A DNA stretch of 64,000 nt from Nitzschia sp. DOCU1 (lineage: Eukaryota > Bacillariophyta > Bacillariophyceae > Bacillariales > Bacillariaceae): positions 310,001 to 374,000 of the forward strand of contig OX595989.1 of the NCBI GenBank assembly GCA_951394045.1, in the 5' to 3' direction. Within the stretch, counting starts at the first letter, position 1. Each line of letters begins with the position of its first letter. A model generated the notes under the pieces. That model made no database searches. It was not told where the DNA came from and was given only the letters and a program-made list of their open reading frames with translations. The position numbers and the translations under genes were made by a program. Positions 40,148 through 51,068 of the stretch are shown here, one piece after another.

Positions 40148-41404
40148 GGTGTTTGATGTAGTAATGTAGTATTATTCGGCCCTGGAGTCAAGAAAGTGAG
40201 GCCAATCCGATGGTTTCCCCGGTGTTTTAGATACCCGGTACAGCATAACCGCTCGTATTAGAAACACGCAAGGATTGCTTCTTTACCGTTCTTTACTCCG
40301 CGTAGGGCACTTTAAGTACATTTGATTCTCCAGCGATGAATTGTTCGTAAGTCCGCCACGGCACTTTAAGTGCGATCGTGAGATTACAGTGTCACAGTCT
40401 TTTGTGTTCCGATTGGCATAATAACTCAAATGAACGCAATGTCCGATCCGGCGAACCATCATGTCGTTTTCTCATGGCTCTTAACTAATAGCAACTCAGA
40501 AAACGAATTAAAGATCAATTGCGGATTGTTAATTGCCATCAGAAACGATTTCCCAAACATTAGCGCATCGTTATGTAGACAGCCCCGCCTTCGGGAGAAA
40601 ACGGCCGCCCTCTCATTTATTGCTGGATGTACCGCACCACCCTGGTTCCTAGAGCCGAACTCGGCCTAGCTAGCTACCGCCTGACTTCTCTGGTGTTGTG
40701 TTTGGACACGGTTCGCAGATACAACTTCACAGTGCTTTCTTCTCGAGTTCCAATGTGAGAAGGTAGGTACCGTGATTCTGCAGCGGCTTTTTATTGGTGG
40801 TACCACCACTCCGCCACCATGTTCTATCTTTGATAGGGGTAGTACGATTATGGGGCCGGTTGCAATAATGTATCCGTCGACATAACAGCATCAGTTTGAA
40901 CAAGCAAATGGCTTCTAATAGCAATTACCGGTAGTATTCTCCAAGGAGGTCTGTTGCGTTGCACTTGCAGAGTTCGGATCGTTGCACCTGATTATTACCC
41001 CCGCGCGCCAGCAGAGATGCAACGTCAACGCTCTGATGATGGGGCATATCGGCAAACCCGCGGTCACGTAGGTAGCATCTGATAGACATTTGACAAAAGA
41101 TGGGCATTATTATGAAAAAGAAGGGCTATTTCATTCTTTTCGGGCCTTTTCAACACGAATCGACCAGAAGATTCTGATAGACAACCCAACTTTCTGATAG
41201 ACACCCCATAGACAACTGTAAAAAGCATTTCAAAACTAAATTCCAAATTCAGTAAATTCGATTAATTAACATTTTGAAAGTTCGCAAAAGCCAAATCGGC
41301 GACGCATGCCTGCCGCCCCCTCCCTGAGCACAGATTACCCGAATCACCATAGCAAAACCAATGACGCCATTGTTATTATCTTCCCTTGACAACACTTTGA
41401 GTAC
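40148..41404. other. intergenic, nothing recognised
   Basis: 5' region of HA copy 5. Two copies of a short motif (GGCACTTTAAGT) occur at 40307 and 40362. AT-rich towards 41,250. No gene seen. Confidence 0.4.
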
Positions 41405-42010
41405 ATGGTTGCATTCGTTATATCCTGTGAAAAGAACAAAACTACCTATAAGTTCAACGAAATGGTGTGGCGGGGCGGCGGCAGCTTTGTAGAGACACCG
41501 ATTCGAAGTTGATTGTTACCTATGAGTTCAACCAAACAGTGGCGGGGCAGCGGTGACTTCATAGAGGTAGCAATGCATAATGAAGTTTATTGTAGTGTAT
41601 TTGTAGTGGCGGTGGCAGCTTGTTGACGAATTCTTAGCAATTCAAAGTTGATTGTCGCATTCGTTGTATACTCTCAAAAGAACAAACGACCAACGAGTTC
41701 CATGAAACAGTGGAAACATGGCGGCGACTCCGTAAAGGTAGCCACAAATAATGAAGTGTATTGTAGCGTAATTGTAGTTGTGGGGGAAGCTTGTAGATGA
41801 GTTCACAGCGATTCAAAGTTGATTGTCGCATTCGTTGTATACTCTCAAAAGAACAAACGACCAACGAGTTCCATGAAACAGTGGCAATGCGGGGGCGGCT
41901 TCGTAGAGGTGGAAGCAAGTAATGAAGTGTACTGTAGCATAGTTCTAGGGCCGGTGGCATCTTGTAGACGAATCCACAGCGATTCAAAGTTGATTGTGGC
42001 GTTCATTAGC
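41405..42010 (+). repeat. tandem repeat, 171-bp unit
   Basis: Units start at 41641, 41812 and 41983 with TTCAAAGTTGATTGT, exactly 171 bp apart. A shorter, more diverged 139-bp unit starts at 41502 and a partial one covers about 41405-41501. The two full units are very similar in their first 75 bp and less so afterwards. Because 171 is divisible by three, a minus-strand frame stays open and repeats a 57-residue peptide, which I take as a by-product, not a gene. Confidence 0.85.
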
Positions 42011-43260
42011 AAGGAAACAAATGACTGAAGAGTTGAAAGTGGCAGCGTCGATGGCAGCTTCGTGTTGGGAGTATATTGGCAGCAAAGGCCACAACAGGCG
42101 ATTCATATAGATGCTGACTGGTGAGCAAGTGGTCAAGTTTAACTGACGATGTTAGTGAAATTCAGGAATCAAAATACTTTGGTCTGCGATGCAATGCACT
42201 TACCTTCGTAATATTGCAGTAGTAATTGAATAATAACTAGCAATCGAATAATACTGCTGCTGCAACCACTGTATAGCGCAAATCAAGGAGTTTATACACA
42301 TACAGTGGTAGGAGTGCAGCAGCAGTACTCGAGGATTACTCGCAAATGAAAGTTTGGAAGTGAATGAATGGCTTTTTGTGTTGCGCCATTGTCGCCGCTC
42401 GTCTTCTTGTTGGCGGGTGGTGGGCTGGCGGGCGCGACGCGCATGCCAGCTTATGATTGTTCGCAGCAGTAAATGAAACTCCTTGATAACGACCGATACA
42501 TCAGTTATCGCCTTCAAAATGTTCGTTGAATTCCTTTTTCCTTTTTCCTTCCATTTTCTTTATAAAACTTTAGCTACCTACGTGAGGGGGGGGTAAGCCG
42601 GCATATCTGCTTCTTTACTACTGGTAATAACAACAATAACAGAAATGTGCTCTTCAATGCATACTGGTAGTACGATGAGGTGAGTGGTGATGGGTGAGGG
42701 CTGACCTGCAGACTGATGCTATCGAATGCCTTGGCACGCTGCCGTCCTTCCGCCGTCTGTGTTTCCGGGTACCCTCAAGAAGTCGTCCATGGACCGTCCG
42801 CATCTTTTGTATTGCGGAGCAGTACACTTTTGCGTAGGTTCTACACAGCGTAGATGATGCGTATACATTGTACCAGGATGACTGACTCGAATGACTTCTT
42901 TTTTCTGGACGACCCATGCGATTCACGACTACCGATGCACGTACCAGGTAGACCCCTACTAGTAATAGCTACTATGAAAGCATCGTCAAACTACATCAGC
43001 TCAGAACTCCATAGGCTGTGCCACTTTACTTTTTCCATGCTCGCCTAGCTTTTATCGATAATAGTAGTTATAATAGAGCATCTCTACATTCTGCTTTCCG
43101 TTCGTTTCTGCAGAAAGTCGCCCTAATAGCCCATGACCTCTTCAGTTCTGTGCCTGCCCCAAAGTCCCAGCACTCATTAAATCCTCATTCTATGTTGGCA
43201 CCAATGGCATCAAATTTGTCTCCTTCCGAGAAATCAGGGGTCATGAACACCGTCTATTGT
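42011..43260. other. gene-poor, nothing recognised
   Basis: Low-complexity and AT-rich stretches, with a G run (G8) near 42586. Open frames are short and motif-free. Confidence 0.4.
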
Positions 43261-43578
43261 AGATGGTAGCAGTCAATTCATGCTGTAGCCATCAAATACA
43301 CTTTCACCATAAGAATTCTTGTTGTGTAGTCACCAGCACAGTGCCGTGCTTCAGCCCCTGCCTCCCTTTTCTCGATCCAGAGCAAAGAGCACTCCTCAGT
43401 ATCCACACAGTATGTGTAAAAGTATAGCAGCCCGCAGGCTTGAAAGTTCCTGGACCCATCTGAGTTGGGACAGGCCAAAATCCCTGGTCATCCACCCACT
43501 GCCAGCAGTCCGACTGCAATGAGAGCCGATGCTGGGTTGTCAAGAATTGTAGCAAACAGCTTCGCGTTGACCCCTAGA

Positions 43579-44436
43579 TCAGGCAAAATATATTCCCTGG
43601 CACGAGGCATGTAGTGTGAGCCTCGAATAGAAAGCACTCAGGCCGATAACTTTCTGGATAGAAGCCACAACCGTCTCTTCAACAACATTGAAAGGCAAGA
43701 GAGCTATCACATCAGTCTCATCCATTAAACTGATAGGCAAGTGAAACTGGCTGTTTGAGAGATCTCCCAGCAGTGATGCTGCCGTTTTCATTGCCACTGA
43801 GAGCTGAACTTGCGTCAATGCAGTGCTTCCACCCTCAGTGCCTTGGATTGCTTGATGAATGCCTCGGCAAATTCTTCCTTTCAGCATTTGCCATGAAAGG
43901 ATATTCCACCATGAATACACACAATCTGCACATGATTTTGTGACCAGACGAGTTGTCACCTGGTTGTAGAACTTCACACTCCATTATTTCTGGTCCTTGA
44001 CGGTTGTTGTGTTATCGGAATAGCCAAATGACCCATTGTAGCAATAAAGTGTGGTATGCTGGGGACATGTAAGCTTCTGTTGTTGATTTCTTTTACATGG
44101 TGGAGGATTCCACATTGTTAGATGCTGAGTGGTAAGCCTCGAAATCGACCATTGTTGACTTGGCATGATGTGCAAGTTGTTTTGCCAGAGCTCCGCTGAA
44201 CCGAGTGATTGATGATGAAGATGAAAGGAGAAGGATGCTCGAGGGTCGTTGTTTGCTTCCCATTGTGTTGCTGCTCCTTGCTTCGCCGTGGATGCAAGAG
44301 GGGGATTTGATTTGAGAAAATTTGGCACGCCCTGTTTCTGGTACTGATGTAACACAGCTTCTACAGGGCAAATTTTGTGTAGACTTGTGTAGAAAAATGT
44401 ACTTGCTCCGCAAAACTTAGGATGCGGACCACCCAT
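43579..44436 (-). pseudogene. possible decayed gene, one in-frame stop
   Basis: Two minus-strand frames, 44436-43984 (150 aa, starting MGGPHPKFCG) and 43977-43579 (about 132 aa, with ALTQVQLSVAMKTAASLLGD), lie in the same frame and are separated by one TAA at 43986-43984. No intron signal bridges the stop. I do not recognise either half. The combined 286-codon frame is longer than expected by chance, so this may be a decayed gene or mobile-element remnant. Confidence 0.3.
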
Positions 44437-44927
44437 TTGGTCAGGTTCCGTAATAGTAGTAGTAGTAGCTGCACTACTAGTAGTAGTAGCTACCAGGAGC
44501 AGCAGAAGAACAGACAGTGGGCATTATCATAGTAGAGTAGGGAGGACATCTCAAAAATCAGTAGGTCGACCCAACGAATGGGCGATGCAGGCATAGAGCT
44601 TGTGTAGCATTTGAGCTGGTTGATTGCTGAGAACGAGAGAAGTCGATCATGATAGATTTCGTTTGTGGTGTGGAGGGAGAGATTGGCCGGCGCGTTGTGG
44701 GAAGCACAAGTGCCGGCTGGTCTCCAAGAAACTTTTTCTGTCGGATCTTCGACTCCATTGACTCACTTCCTCCGCCACACCACGAACACTTCCAAACAAA
44801 CTTCAGCAGGCATTGCTACGTCATTCCCGAACTACTAAGTGAAAGATGTGAAATGCATCCCTGCTAGTGTCCTTCACTGAAGTACTCACTGCAATCCATA
44901 GAGTCACCATTGCTCTCACGAAAACGA
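44437..44927. other. intergenic with TAG/CTA microsatellite
   Basis: At 44453-44495 runs of TAGTAG and CTACTAG flank a short centre and could fold back. The remainder is the 5' region of the transporter. Confidence 0.4.
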
Positions 44928-46229
44928 ATGAACCAGAGACGGCCCCTACTGCCATTGGCGGGGGATCGTCCACCAGCATCAGGAGCATCTGCCGCGTCCG
45001 TCGAGTCCGCCGTCATTCGAAATCAACAGCAACAGCAACGTCGTCGGCGTCGTACACGCAAAAGCAACTCCAATCTATTTCTAGAACAGATTTTGGTGTT
45101 GGCTGTCTTTTTGGTGGCATGGGTAGCCAATGGCGAATTATTACAAGCCATCACCAATGGATCCGTCGGTCCGCATCCTTACAACAAGCCCTTTTTTGTG
45201 ACGTGGTTTTCCTACAATTTCACGAGTTTGGGGCTATTGGGGGTGCGTTGGCATTGTCAACGCAAACAAGTTTCACTTGTCCAGTATATTCAACACGAAT
45301 GGGCGGGCAAGCTAGGAGTCTGGAAATGCCTACTGGGATGCGCTAGTATCGCTTACCTTTTGCAAATTTTGAACATTTTGATGATACTGGGCTTGGATTG
45401 CATTTCAGTTAGTCTTTCGAATGGCATTTATCAGATCCAAACGGCGTTCACGCTCCTATTATCGGTGGTGTTACTCAAGGATCGATTTGTGTGTGCCGAA
45501 GCGGTGGGGTTAATGACCTCGACGGTGGGAGTTGCCATTTTGGTTGTACCACCCATCTGTGTCGATGATACATCTCTCGAAACTCAATCCTGTCATTGGC
45601 GAGAAACAAGAACACAATCCATCGTGGCGGGGATTGTGTACACAGTGGCATCGGCGGCCTTGGGGGGCTCTTATTTGGTTTCGTGGCGTGTGTTTGATGA
45701 ATGGCGCGGCATTGCCAGTGATAGCCCAGGCAGCGATCCGTGGGAGGGTCTAGTGGATACACAAATGACCTTGGCGGCTATTGGACTTTGTAATATTTTC
45801 CTGGGGTGGCCTCTGATTAGCATGGCACATGTTTTGGGATGGGAAGTTTGGGAATTTCCGGGTCTAGCCCATGTGGGGTGGTTGCTGGGAAACGGACTCG
45901 TGGAATACATCTTCGACGCGTCGTGTGCCGTGGCGATTTACAAAACGTCGCCAATCATTGTGGCAGTAACGTCACCGTTGACGGCGCCCCTATCCAATAT
46001 GGTGGACCACTTTCTATATCCCATGAGTCCTGCTGCTGGAAGCTCCGTTGTAACTCCTCGTCGGATCCGCTGGTGGCTACGTCACTCGCCATGGCTTGGT
46101 ACCGCCGTTACCATGATGGGAGTCTATCTACTGCAATCCAAGCCTAGCCTAGTCACAAAGTGCGGCAGTGAGTGTGCAAAACGTCTTTGTCGAATGATGT
46201 GTCGCAGAACAAAACAGAACAAGGTTTGA
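44928..46229 (+). CDS. DMT-superfamily (EamA / SLC35-like) transporter
   Basis: Single exon, 433 aa from MNQRRPLLPL at 44928; an ATG at 44910 would add six residues. After a Gln/Arg-rich cytosolic N-terminus (QQQQQRRRRRTRK) about ten hydrophobic segments follow, beginning ILVLAVFLVAWVANGELLQ. The pair LSNGIYQIQTAFTLLLSVVL and LKDRFVCAEAVGLMTSTVG is typical of the drug/metabolite transporter fold (helix ending at the conserved charge, then the next repeat half). A cysteine/arginine-rich tail (KRLCRMMCRRTKQNKV) ends the protein. It is closest in look to SLC35F-type carriers, but the substrate cannot be told. Its 3' end has a decayed copy downstream. Confidence 0.8.
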   Translation: MNQRRPLLPLAGDRPPASGASAASVESAVIRNQQQQQRRRRRTRKSNSNLFLEQILVLAVFLVAWVANGELLQAITNGSVGPHPYNKPFFVTWFSYNFTSLGLLGVRWHCQRKQVSLVQYIQHEWAGKLGVWKCLLGCASIAYLLQILNILMILGLDCISVSLSNGIYQIQTAFTLLLSVVLLKDRFVCAEAVGLMTSTVGVAILVVPPICVDDTSLETQSCHWRETRTQSIVAGIVYTVASAALGGSYLVSWRVFDEWRGIASDSPGSDPWEGLVDTQMTLAAIGLCNIFLGWPLISMAHVLGWEVWEFPGLAHVGWLLGNGLVEYIFDASCAVAIYKTSPIIVAVTSPLTAPLSNMVDHFLYPMSPAAGSSVVTPRRIRWWLRHSPWLGTAVTMMGVYLLQSKPSLVTKCGSECAKRLCRMMCRRTKQNKV

Positions 46230-47600
46230 TTATTGTGAAGTGGAATTGGAAATCGCAGTTTCAAGTTCAGCCACGTACAGGTCAAACGCATGCGACTAAG
46301 AGCTGCCAGTAGCTTGTGGCACTGGCGTGTTTCCTTCTTTCTATACGGCCCCGTTGGTTCGGAAAGCGCAGTGCTCACTGCAACCGTCAATGACGCCATG
46401 GATGATTCTACCGTCTTCCATTTGGCGCAGTGCGGTGCGAAAATTGTGTCTGTCTGATTTGGGGGCGCGATGTTTGGAGCGTCGTTTGACGCACACGCCA
46501 ACCAATCCATTTGCACGGACGGCATTCGGTTTATGATCAGTCCATCGATATCTATCAGTAACGAGCCTGGGCACGAAAACCAGAAGATCCAGTTGCAGTA
46601 TATATGTACTACGTGCCCTATTCGGCAATGTACCTAACAGAAGTGGCCAATGAACAAGGGTCGACCATCCCGCAGACAGTGGCTAGTTTGGTTCAAAAGC
46701 CTGGGTTTCATGGCAGGTTGTCGGCCGAGCTTTTACGGGACATTCAAGAAGCTTGTTAAGGGCCGCATCTGCTACGAGTCGTCTAGTCCGTCTTGGCGCT
46801 AGGCGCATGGTCAATGAGAACCCCAAGCGACGATCCATGGGTCCTCGTGCTGGTATTGCGTCCGTCATCTTGCCTTGGTGTCGCCAATATCATGGTTTGA
46901 TTCTATCAACGACAATCCAAGCCAAGCCTAGTCAGAAAGTGTCGCAGTGGTTGCGCAGGAGCGCCGCAATCGATGTCGAACATTATGCCGCACAAGAAAG
47001 CAAAAGAAGGATTGATGATGAAAGTCGAATCACCAGCAAGCCAAAAGTTTCAGCCCTGCACAGGTCAAACACATTCTACTAGCTGGCCGTCGCTACCACG
47101 TAAAGCGTTTCCGAAATATCTTGAGAGCAATCGCTTGTTTCGTTTTTTTCACACACGCCCCCGTCGGTGCAACGACGCAGTAGCTACCGCGACTACCAAG
47201 ACGCAATGTCTTACTGTCGTTAATTTGGAGCACGTAGTTATGATTTGGTGGTACGTTGTTGAACTTCAATCAATCAATCAATGGACGGCATTGGGCTTTT
47301 GTTTGCGTTTGAGGCGAAATTGGATCAGGAAGTCGATGCTATCATCAAGAAGCCTTGGAACAAAAGCCAGACGGCCCAGTTACATCGGAAATGTCACAAC
47401 GTGTCTCGCAAGATGCACTTGGACAAACAACCAAACCTTTTTGAATCCATTGGGATCGGTGGTGGTCATGATGACGGATGCAAAGTCCAAGGTGGCAACG
47501 ACAATGACAGGTCCACCAGTAGCCCAGCTACGTGCTGAACAATCGTTGTCCATTACGGGTGGTGGGTTGACAGCACGGGGTAGACAAAAAGCACAATGAA
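46085..47600 (+). repeat. decayed tandem duplication of the transporter 3' end and flank
   Basis: The block from about 46085 (CATGGCTTGGTACCGCCG.., last codons of the transporter) recurs from about 46868 (CTTGCCTTGGTGTCGCCA..). Matches continue at intervals: GACAATCCAAGCCAAGCCTA against CTGCAATCCAAGCCTAGCCTA; CAGGTCAAACGC against CAGGTCAAACAC; GAGCCTGGGCACGAAAACCA against GAAGCCTTGGAACAAAAGCCA. The offset is about 780 bp and both indels and substitutions are frequent. The second copy has no open frame for the transporter tail, so it is a pseudogene fragment. Confidence 0.55.
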
Positions 47601-49043
47601 ATACTCCAGTAGAGTACCTTGCCCAGAGTCGATTGATACTTCTCATGCAACGTCAAAGCAGTTCGATATGGTGGATGGGGTAGAGAACAGCTGCGCCGCC
47701 CGGAGGAGAGCTCCCTCTACCGACATACGGGAGGGAGATCCGCCTGAGACAACAATCCACGTCATTCGACGGCGTACTGCCGATTTCAATCCTCTCCTGC
47801 CCGGCGCTAGTAGATAAACTATTATGCATTACTATTAACGGTAGAACTCGCCAGGAGTCATCGAACTTCTAGCTTCCTCGTTTTTGTGTTCTCACACAAA
47901 AAATTACTAAGCCCCACCGTCAAAGCAGTTCGATTTCAGAGGGGTAGGCCGCAGCTGCTCCGCCCGGACGAGAAGAGCTCCCTCTACCCACATACGGGGC
48001 GGGGAGGGAGATCCGCCTAGTAGTACTAGTAGTAGAGACAACAACCCACTTCACTCGAGGACGGCGTACTGCTGCCGATCATTCTACTACAACTTTGCAA
48101 GAAGCAGGACTTCGTCAATGGTGGTGGTGGTACAACAGGAAGAGGAAAGAGGAGAGAACGAGGATGTTCTTGTTAAGCCCCAGTTGGTTTCTCCGATCCT
48201 TGAAACTATCACCACCACACGCACGAGCTCTCTTGGTGGGAGGAGGAGCCCCCCTTGTTGTTCCGTGTCTCCAGCAGCGGCCGCATGATGATTGCTTGTT
48301 TGCCACCACCAGCATCATTACTCCTAGAGTTGTTCTTGTTGTTTGTTTCTTTGGTGAAGAAAGCAAGTAGTAACCGTGGTGAACAAGCAGAAGACGATAC
48401 GGCGGCAGCCACACCGCGAAAGAACTATTACCCGCTCTAGTAGAGAGCAGTACGAGTACGACTCGACTCGATTTCAACCACGAGTTGTACTAGGTCGGAG
48501 GATGATTCTCCACCACGTGGCGGCGTCCCTAGCTAGAGAGCTTACCGACAGACAGACAGTATGCTCGCAAATGTTCTTTCTCCCCCCCCCTTCAACAAGA
48601 AACAAACGCAGCGACCAAAGAGAAAAGCCTTCTTGCGAGCGGCCACCCAAGAATGGAGCATCGAGAACTCTTCCACACATCTCTACCTTCCCACCACAAA
48701 GTTCCTTAACAACTCTCTCCTATCAAGCACACGTATTCCACACTCTACTGTGCTAGTAGAGGATCTCTAACTTCCGATCACAAGGTTTTCCACGCACTAA
48801 TACCCGACCTTTTGGGAATAGCAAGAGATGTCCCGTGAATACGAATCTAATACCAGAGCTCTGCGCTTCGCCAATATCTGCCTCTGGCATTTGCACTCCG
48901 ATTACTTTTGCCATTGCGAGAAAAACAACACATGCTGTCAAGGTCAATTATTTGCTCACGGCTGTTTCTTCTTGGACAAAGTCAAAATTGCATCCATTTT
49001 TGCTAACAACATCGTTGACGACGACCACAACCGCAACACAAGT
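47601..49043. other. gene-poor region with a local duplication and microsatellites
   Basis: About 150 bp at 47651-47800 recur at 47921-48083 (see repeat). The remainder has GTAG/CTAG and GGTGGT microsatellites, C runs at 48583-48592, and open frames biased by low complexity. The frame of the downstream gene is open back to 48828, but the better start is at 49044. Confidence 0.4.
47651..48083 (+). repeat. direct repeat, about 150 bp, period about 270
   Basis: CGTCAAAGCAGTTCGAT starts both copies, followed by GTAG..GCTGC..CCGCCCGGA, GAGCTCCCTCTACC, ACATACGG, GGAGGGAGATCCGCCT and GACGGCGTACTGC. The second copy carries a TAGTAGTACTAGTAGTAG insertion. Confidence 0.7.
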
Positions 49044-50333
49044 ATGGATATTTATCCTTCTGACACCATCGAATATCTCGTCCACTTTAACAACCTCGGG
49101 GTGGAACATCTCAAGCTAGGCCACTTTGAACCAGCCACTTCTTATCTCGCCAGAGCCCTTCTCATATCACGTGTACTGCTCAACAGGGTTACTATTGCTG
49201 TTGCCGAGGAAGACGAAGAAGAAGAAGCCGGCGGGTCGTCGACTTTATACACGGCGTCTGCTTCTCCTACGGAGGACGATGGGGGCGCAGCAAGAGTAAG
49301 CCCTGGCTATCTTGGCGTCAATGAGGAGGAGCAGCAACAACAACAGCAAGACGCAGCATCATTGCGGCTGTCTTCACCACCACTCGTTTCCCTTCGGCCT
49401 ACTCTAATCCCAGACGTCCACCGCCAAGTCTCCTCCCGGTTGTTCCGTCAAGAAGGTGGGGGAACAGCAGCATCCCCTCTGGTTGAGCAGGCGGTCGATC
49501 CAATTGGCACATCGACAATCTTTCGTGGTGCCTTTTATCTTTGCCTGGAGAACGTGCCGCAGCAGCTTCTTCTTCTTGCCCCCACTGCTACAAGATGTCC
49601 ATCAAGCACGACGACGGTCCCTTCTTCTTACGCAGAACAAGACGAGCAACAAGCTGCACTCGTTGTTCAAACACTCAACAGCTGTGCTATTACTTGTGTC
49701 TTCAACTTGGCCGTTTGCAGCCATTTGCATTCGGTGGAACTCTTCTTTTTGCAACAGCTACAGCGGCACTTTGCTGCTGGAGGTGGTGTCAGTGATGATG
49801 AAGAATCTACCTTTACTGGATCTTCCAGCAATACGGCAGTGATGATATTGGCCGTCAAGGCCTCCAAACTCTATGACTATACATACGTCTTGATAACAGA
49901 GTGCAGTGCTCATCTGCTGGGTGCCGAGCAGGTGGCATTAATCGGAATGCTCGGTCTGGCTACTCTGAACAATCGGATTCATGCCCATTCCTTCTTCTTG
50001 TTTTGTGCAGGTGACCAAGCGCTGATTGCTGAGCAAGAACAACTGTTCGTGTCCGTGTTTGTTCTTCTACAACAGCAGTCCTCTATCGGGTCCTCGGGAC
50101 TGTTTCTCCTCTCCTCGTCTTCTCAGTCGTCGTGGGGAGAGACCACCACGAGGAGGAGAGTGAAACGACGTTGGAACCGAATGCAGCAGCAGGACCACAC
50201 TCCTCTACTAGACGATGAAGAAGAAGAACAAGAAGAAGGAGGGGAGGATGAATTCGCAATCATGGTGCAGCCCATCTTGACAACTTTGTCTAGGATACTG
50301 TTGCTCGATCCCTGTCTTGCGCCGGCTGCCTAA
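49044..50333 (+). CDS. TPR-like protein of a diatom-expanded type
   Basis: Single exon, 429 aa from MDIYPSDTIEY at 49044; the frame is open to 48828 (501 aa). The start FNNLGVEHLKLGHFEPATSY, followed by LARALLISRVLL, fits one degenerate tetratricopeptide-like helix pair. A second comes at about residues 215-235 (NSCAITCVFNLAVCSHLHSV). They are separated by acidic and poly-Gln insertions (EEDEEEEAGG, EEEQQQQQQ). This layout (NN-GV-LL motif, then FNLA-HL motif) matches a family I have seen expanded in diatoms without a known function. Probably a protein-interaction scaffold. Acidic C-terminus. Confidence 0.6.
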   Translation: MDIYPSDTIEYLVHFNNLGVEHLKLGHFEPATSYLARALLISRVLLNRVTIAVAEEDEEEEAGGSSTLYTASASPTEDDGGAARVSPGYLGVNEEEQQQQQQDAASLRLSSPPLVSLRPTLIPDVHRQVSSRLFRQEGGGTAASPLVEQAVDPIGTSTIFRGAFYLCLENVPQQLLLLAPTATRCPSSTTTVPSSYAEQDEQQAALVVQTLNSCAITCVFNLAVCSHLHSVELFFLQQLQRHFAAGGGVSDDEESTFTGSSSNTAVMILAVKASKLYDYTYVLITECSAHLLGAEQVALIGMLGLATLNNRIHAHSFFLFCAGDQALIAEQEQLFVSVFVLLQQQSSIGSSGLFLLSSSSQSSWGETTTRRRVKRRWNRMQQQDHTPLLDDEEEEQEEGGEDEFAIMVQPILTTLSRILLLDPCLAPAA

Positions 50334-51068
50334 GATTGCGCACTGTACACAAGAACAACCCGTTCCCAGCAGCAAGCACCAAGAACAAGGCAGCACTCCA
50401 GCTTCGGTAGCTAGGTGCTGCTGTTCGCGGAAGGCTAGTACTAGTAGTAGTAAGCATAGTACAGAACAAAATGCAACTAGTTCCCCCCCCCCCCCCAGAC
50501 AAGACAAGAAAAGAAAAGAAGTACAGATAGTGGCATCGTCTTTGGGCGGGAAAGAGTGGTGGTGGAGGAACAGCAGCCGACCCCTTGGCTCTTGCTGATG
50601 ATGATACGACGAAGAATCGTCTTCTCTGCATTTGGTCTTCCGCCGTCTTTCAGAAAATTATTACATCAATTAATTCAAATGCCAATTTCCTGGCTTTGTG
50701 GCACTGTAGCTTAGATGAAACGATGAGTCGATATCTGCATTGATCCGTGATCATGACAAACTCTCGTCAAAATAACAACAACGATGTCGAGTGCAGTATA
50801 CGCCGTGTAGGTTTGCCGCCGGACTCTGCTTAGTCCTCTACGGCAGACTTTATATCGTTAGATGCGCCTCTCGCCATAGTTATGATAGCTAAACTAGTTA
50901 CCCAAATACGAGTGCACGAATGGGAGCTTTTGATGCCGTTGCAAACGACGCCACCCAGGCTGTGATTTGCTGTTTTGCTATGAGTTGGTCGTATGGTGAT
51001 ACAGCACCGAGAGTACGAAATTAATACAACTGCTTTCATTCACTACAAAACGAAAACATCGTCATGCC
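50334..51068. other. intergenic with C14 homopolymer
   Basis: Convergent spacer. A run of 14 C lies at 50483-50496, next to a CTAGTAGTAG microsatellite at 50440-50450. No gene seen. Confidence 0.4.

Noticed and set aside
41634..41987. Minus-strand frame with a repeated 57-residue peptide
   Set aside because: Explained by the 171-bp tandem repeat, whose length is a multiple of three; no other coding evidence.
41405..42010. CRISPR-like array
   Set aside because: Units are 171 bp, diverged, without the short-repeat/unique-spacer pattern, and the genome is eukaryotic.
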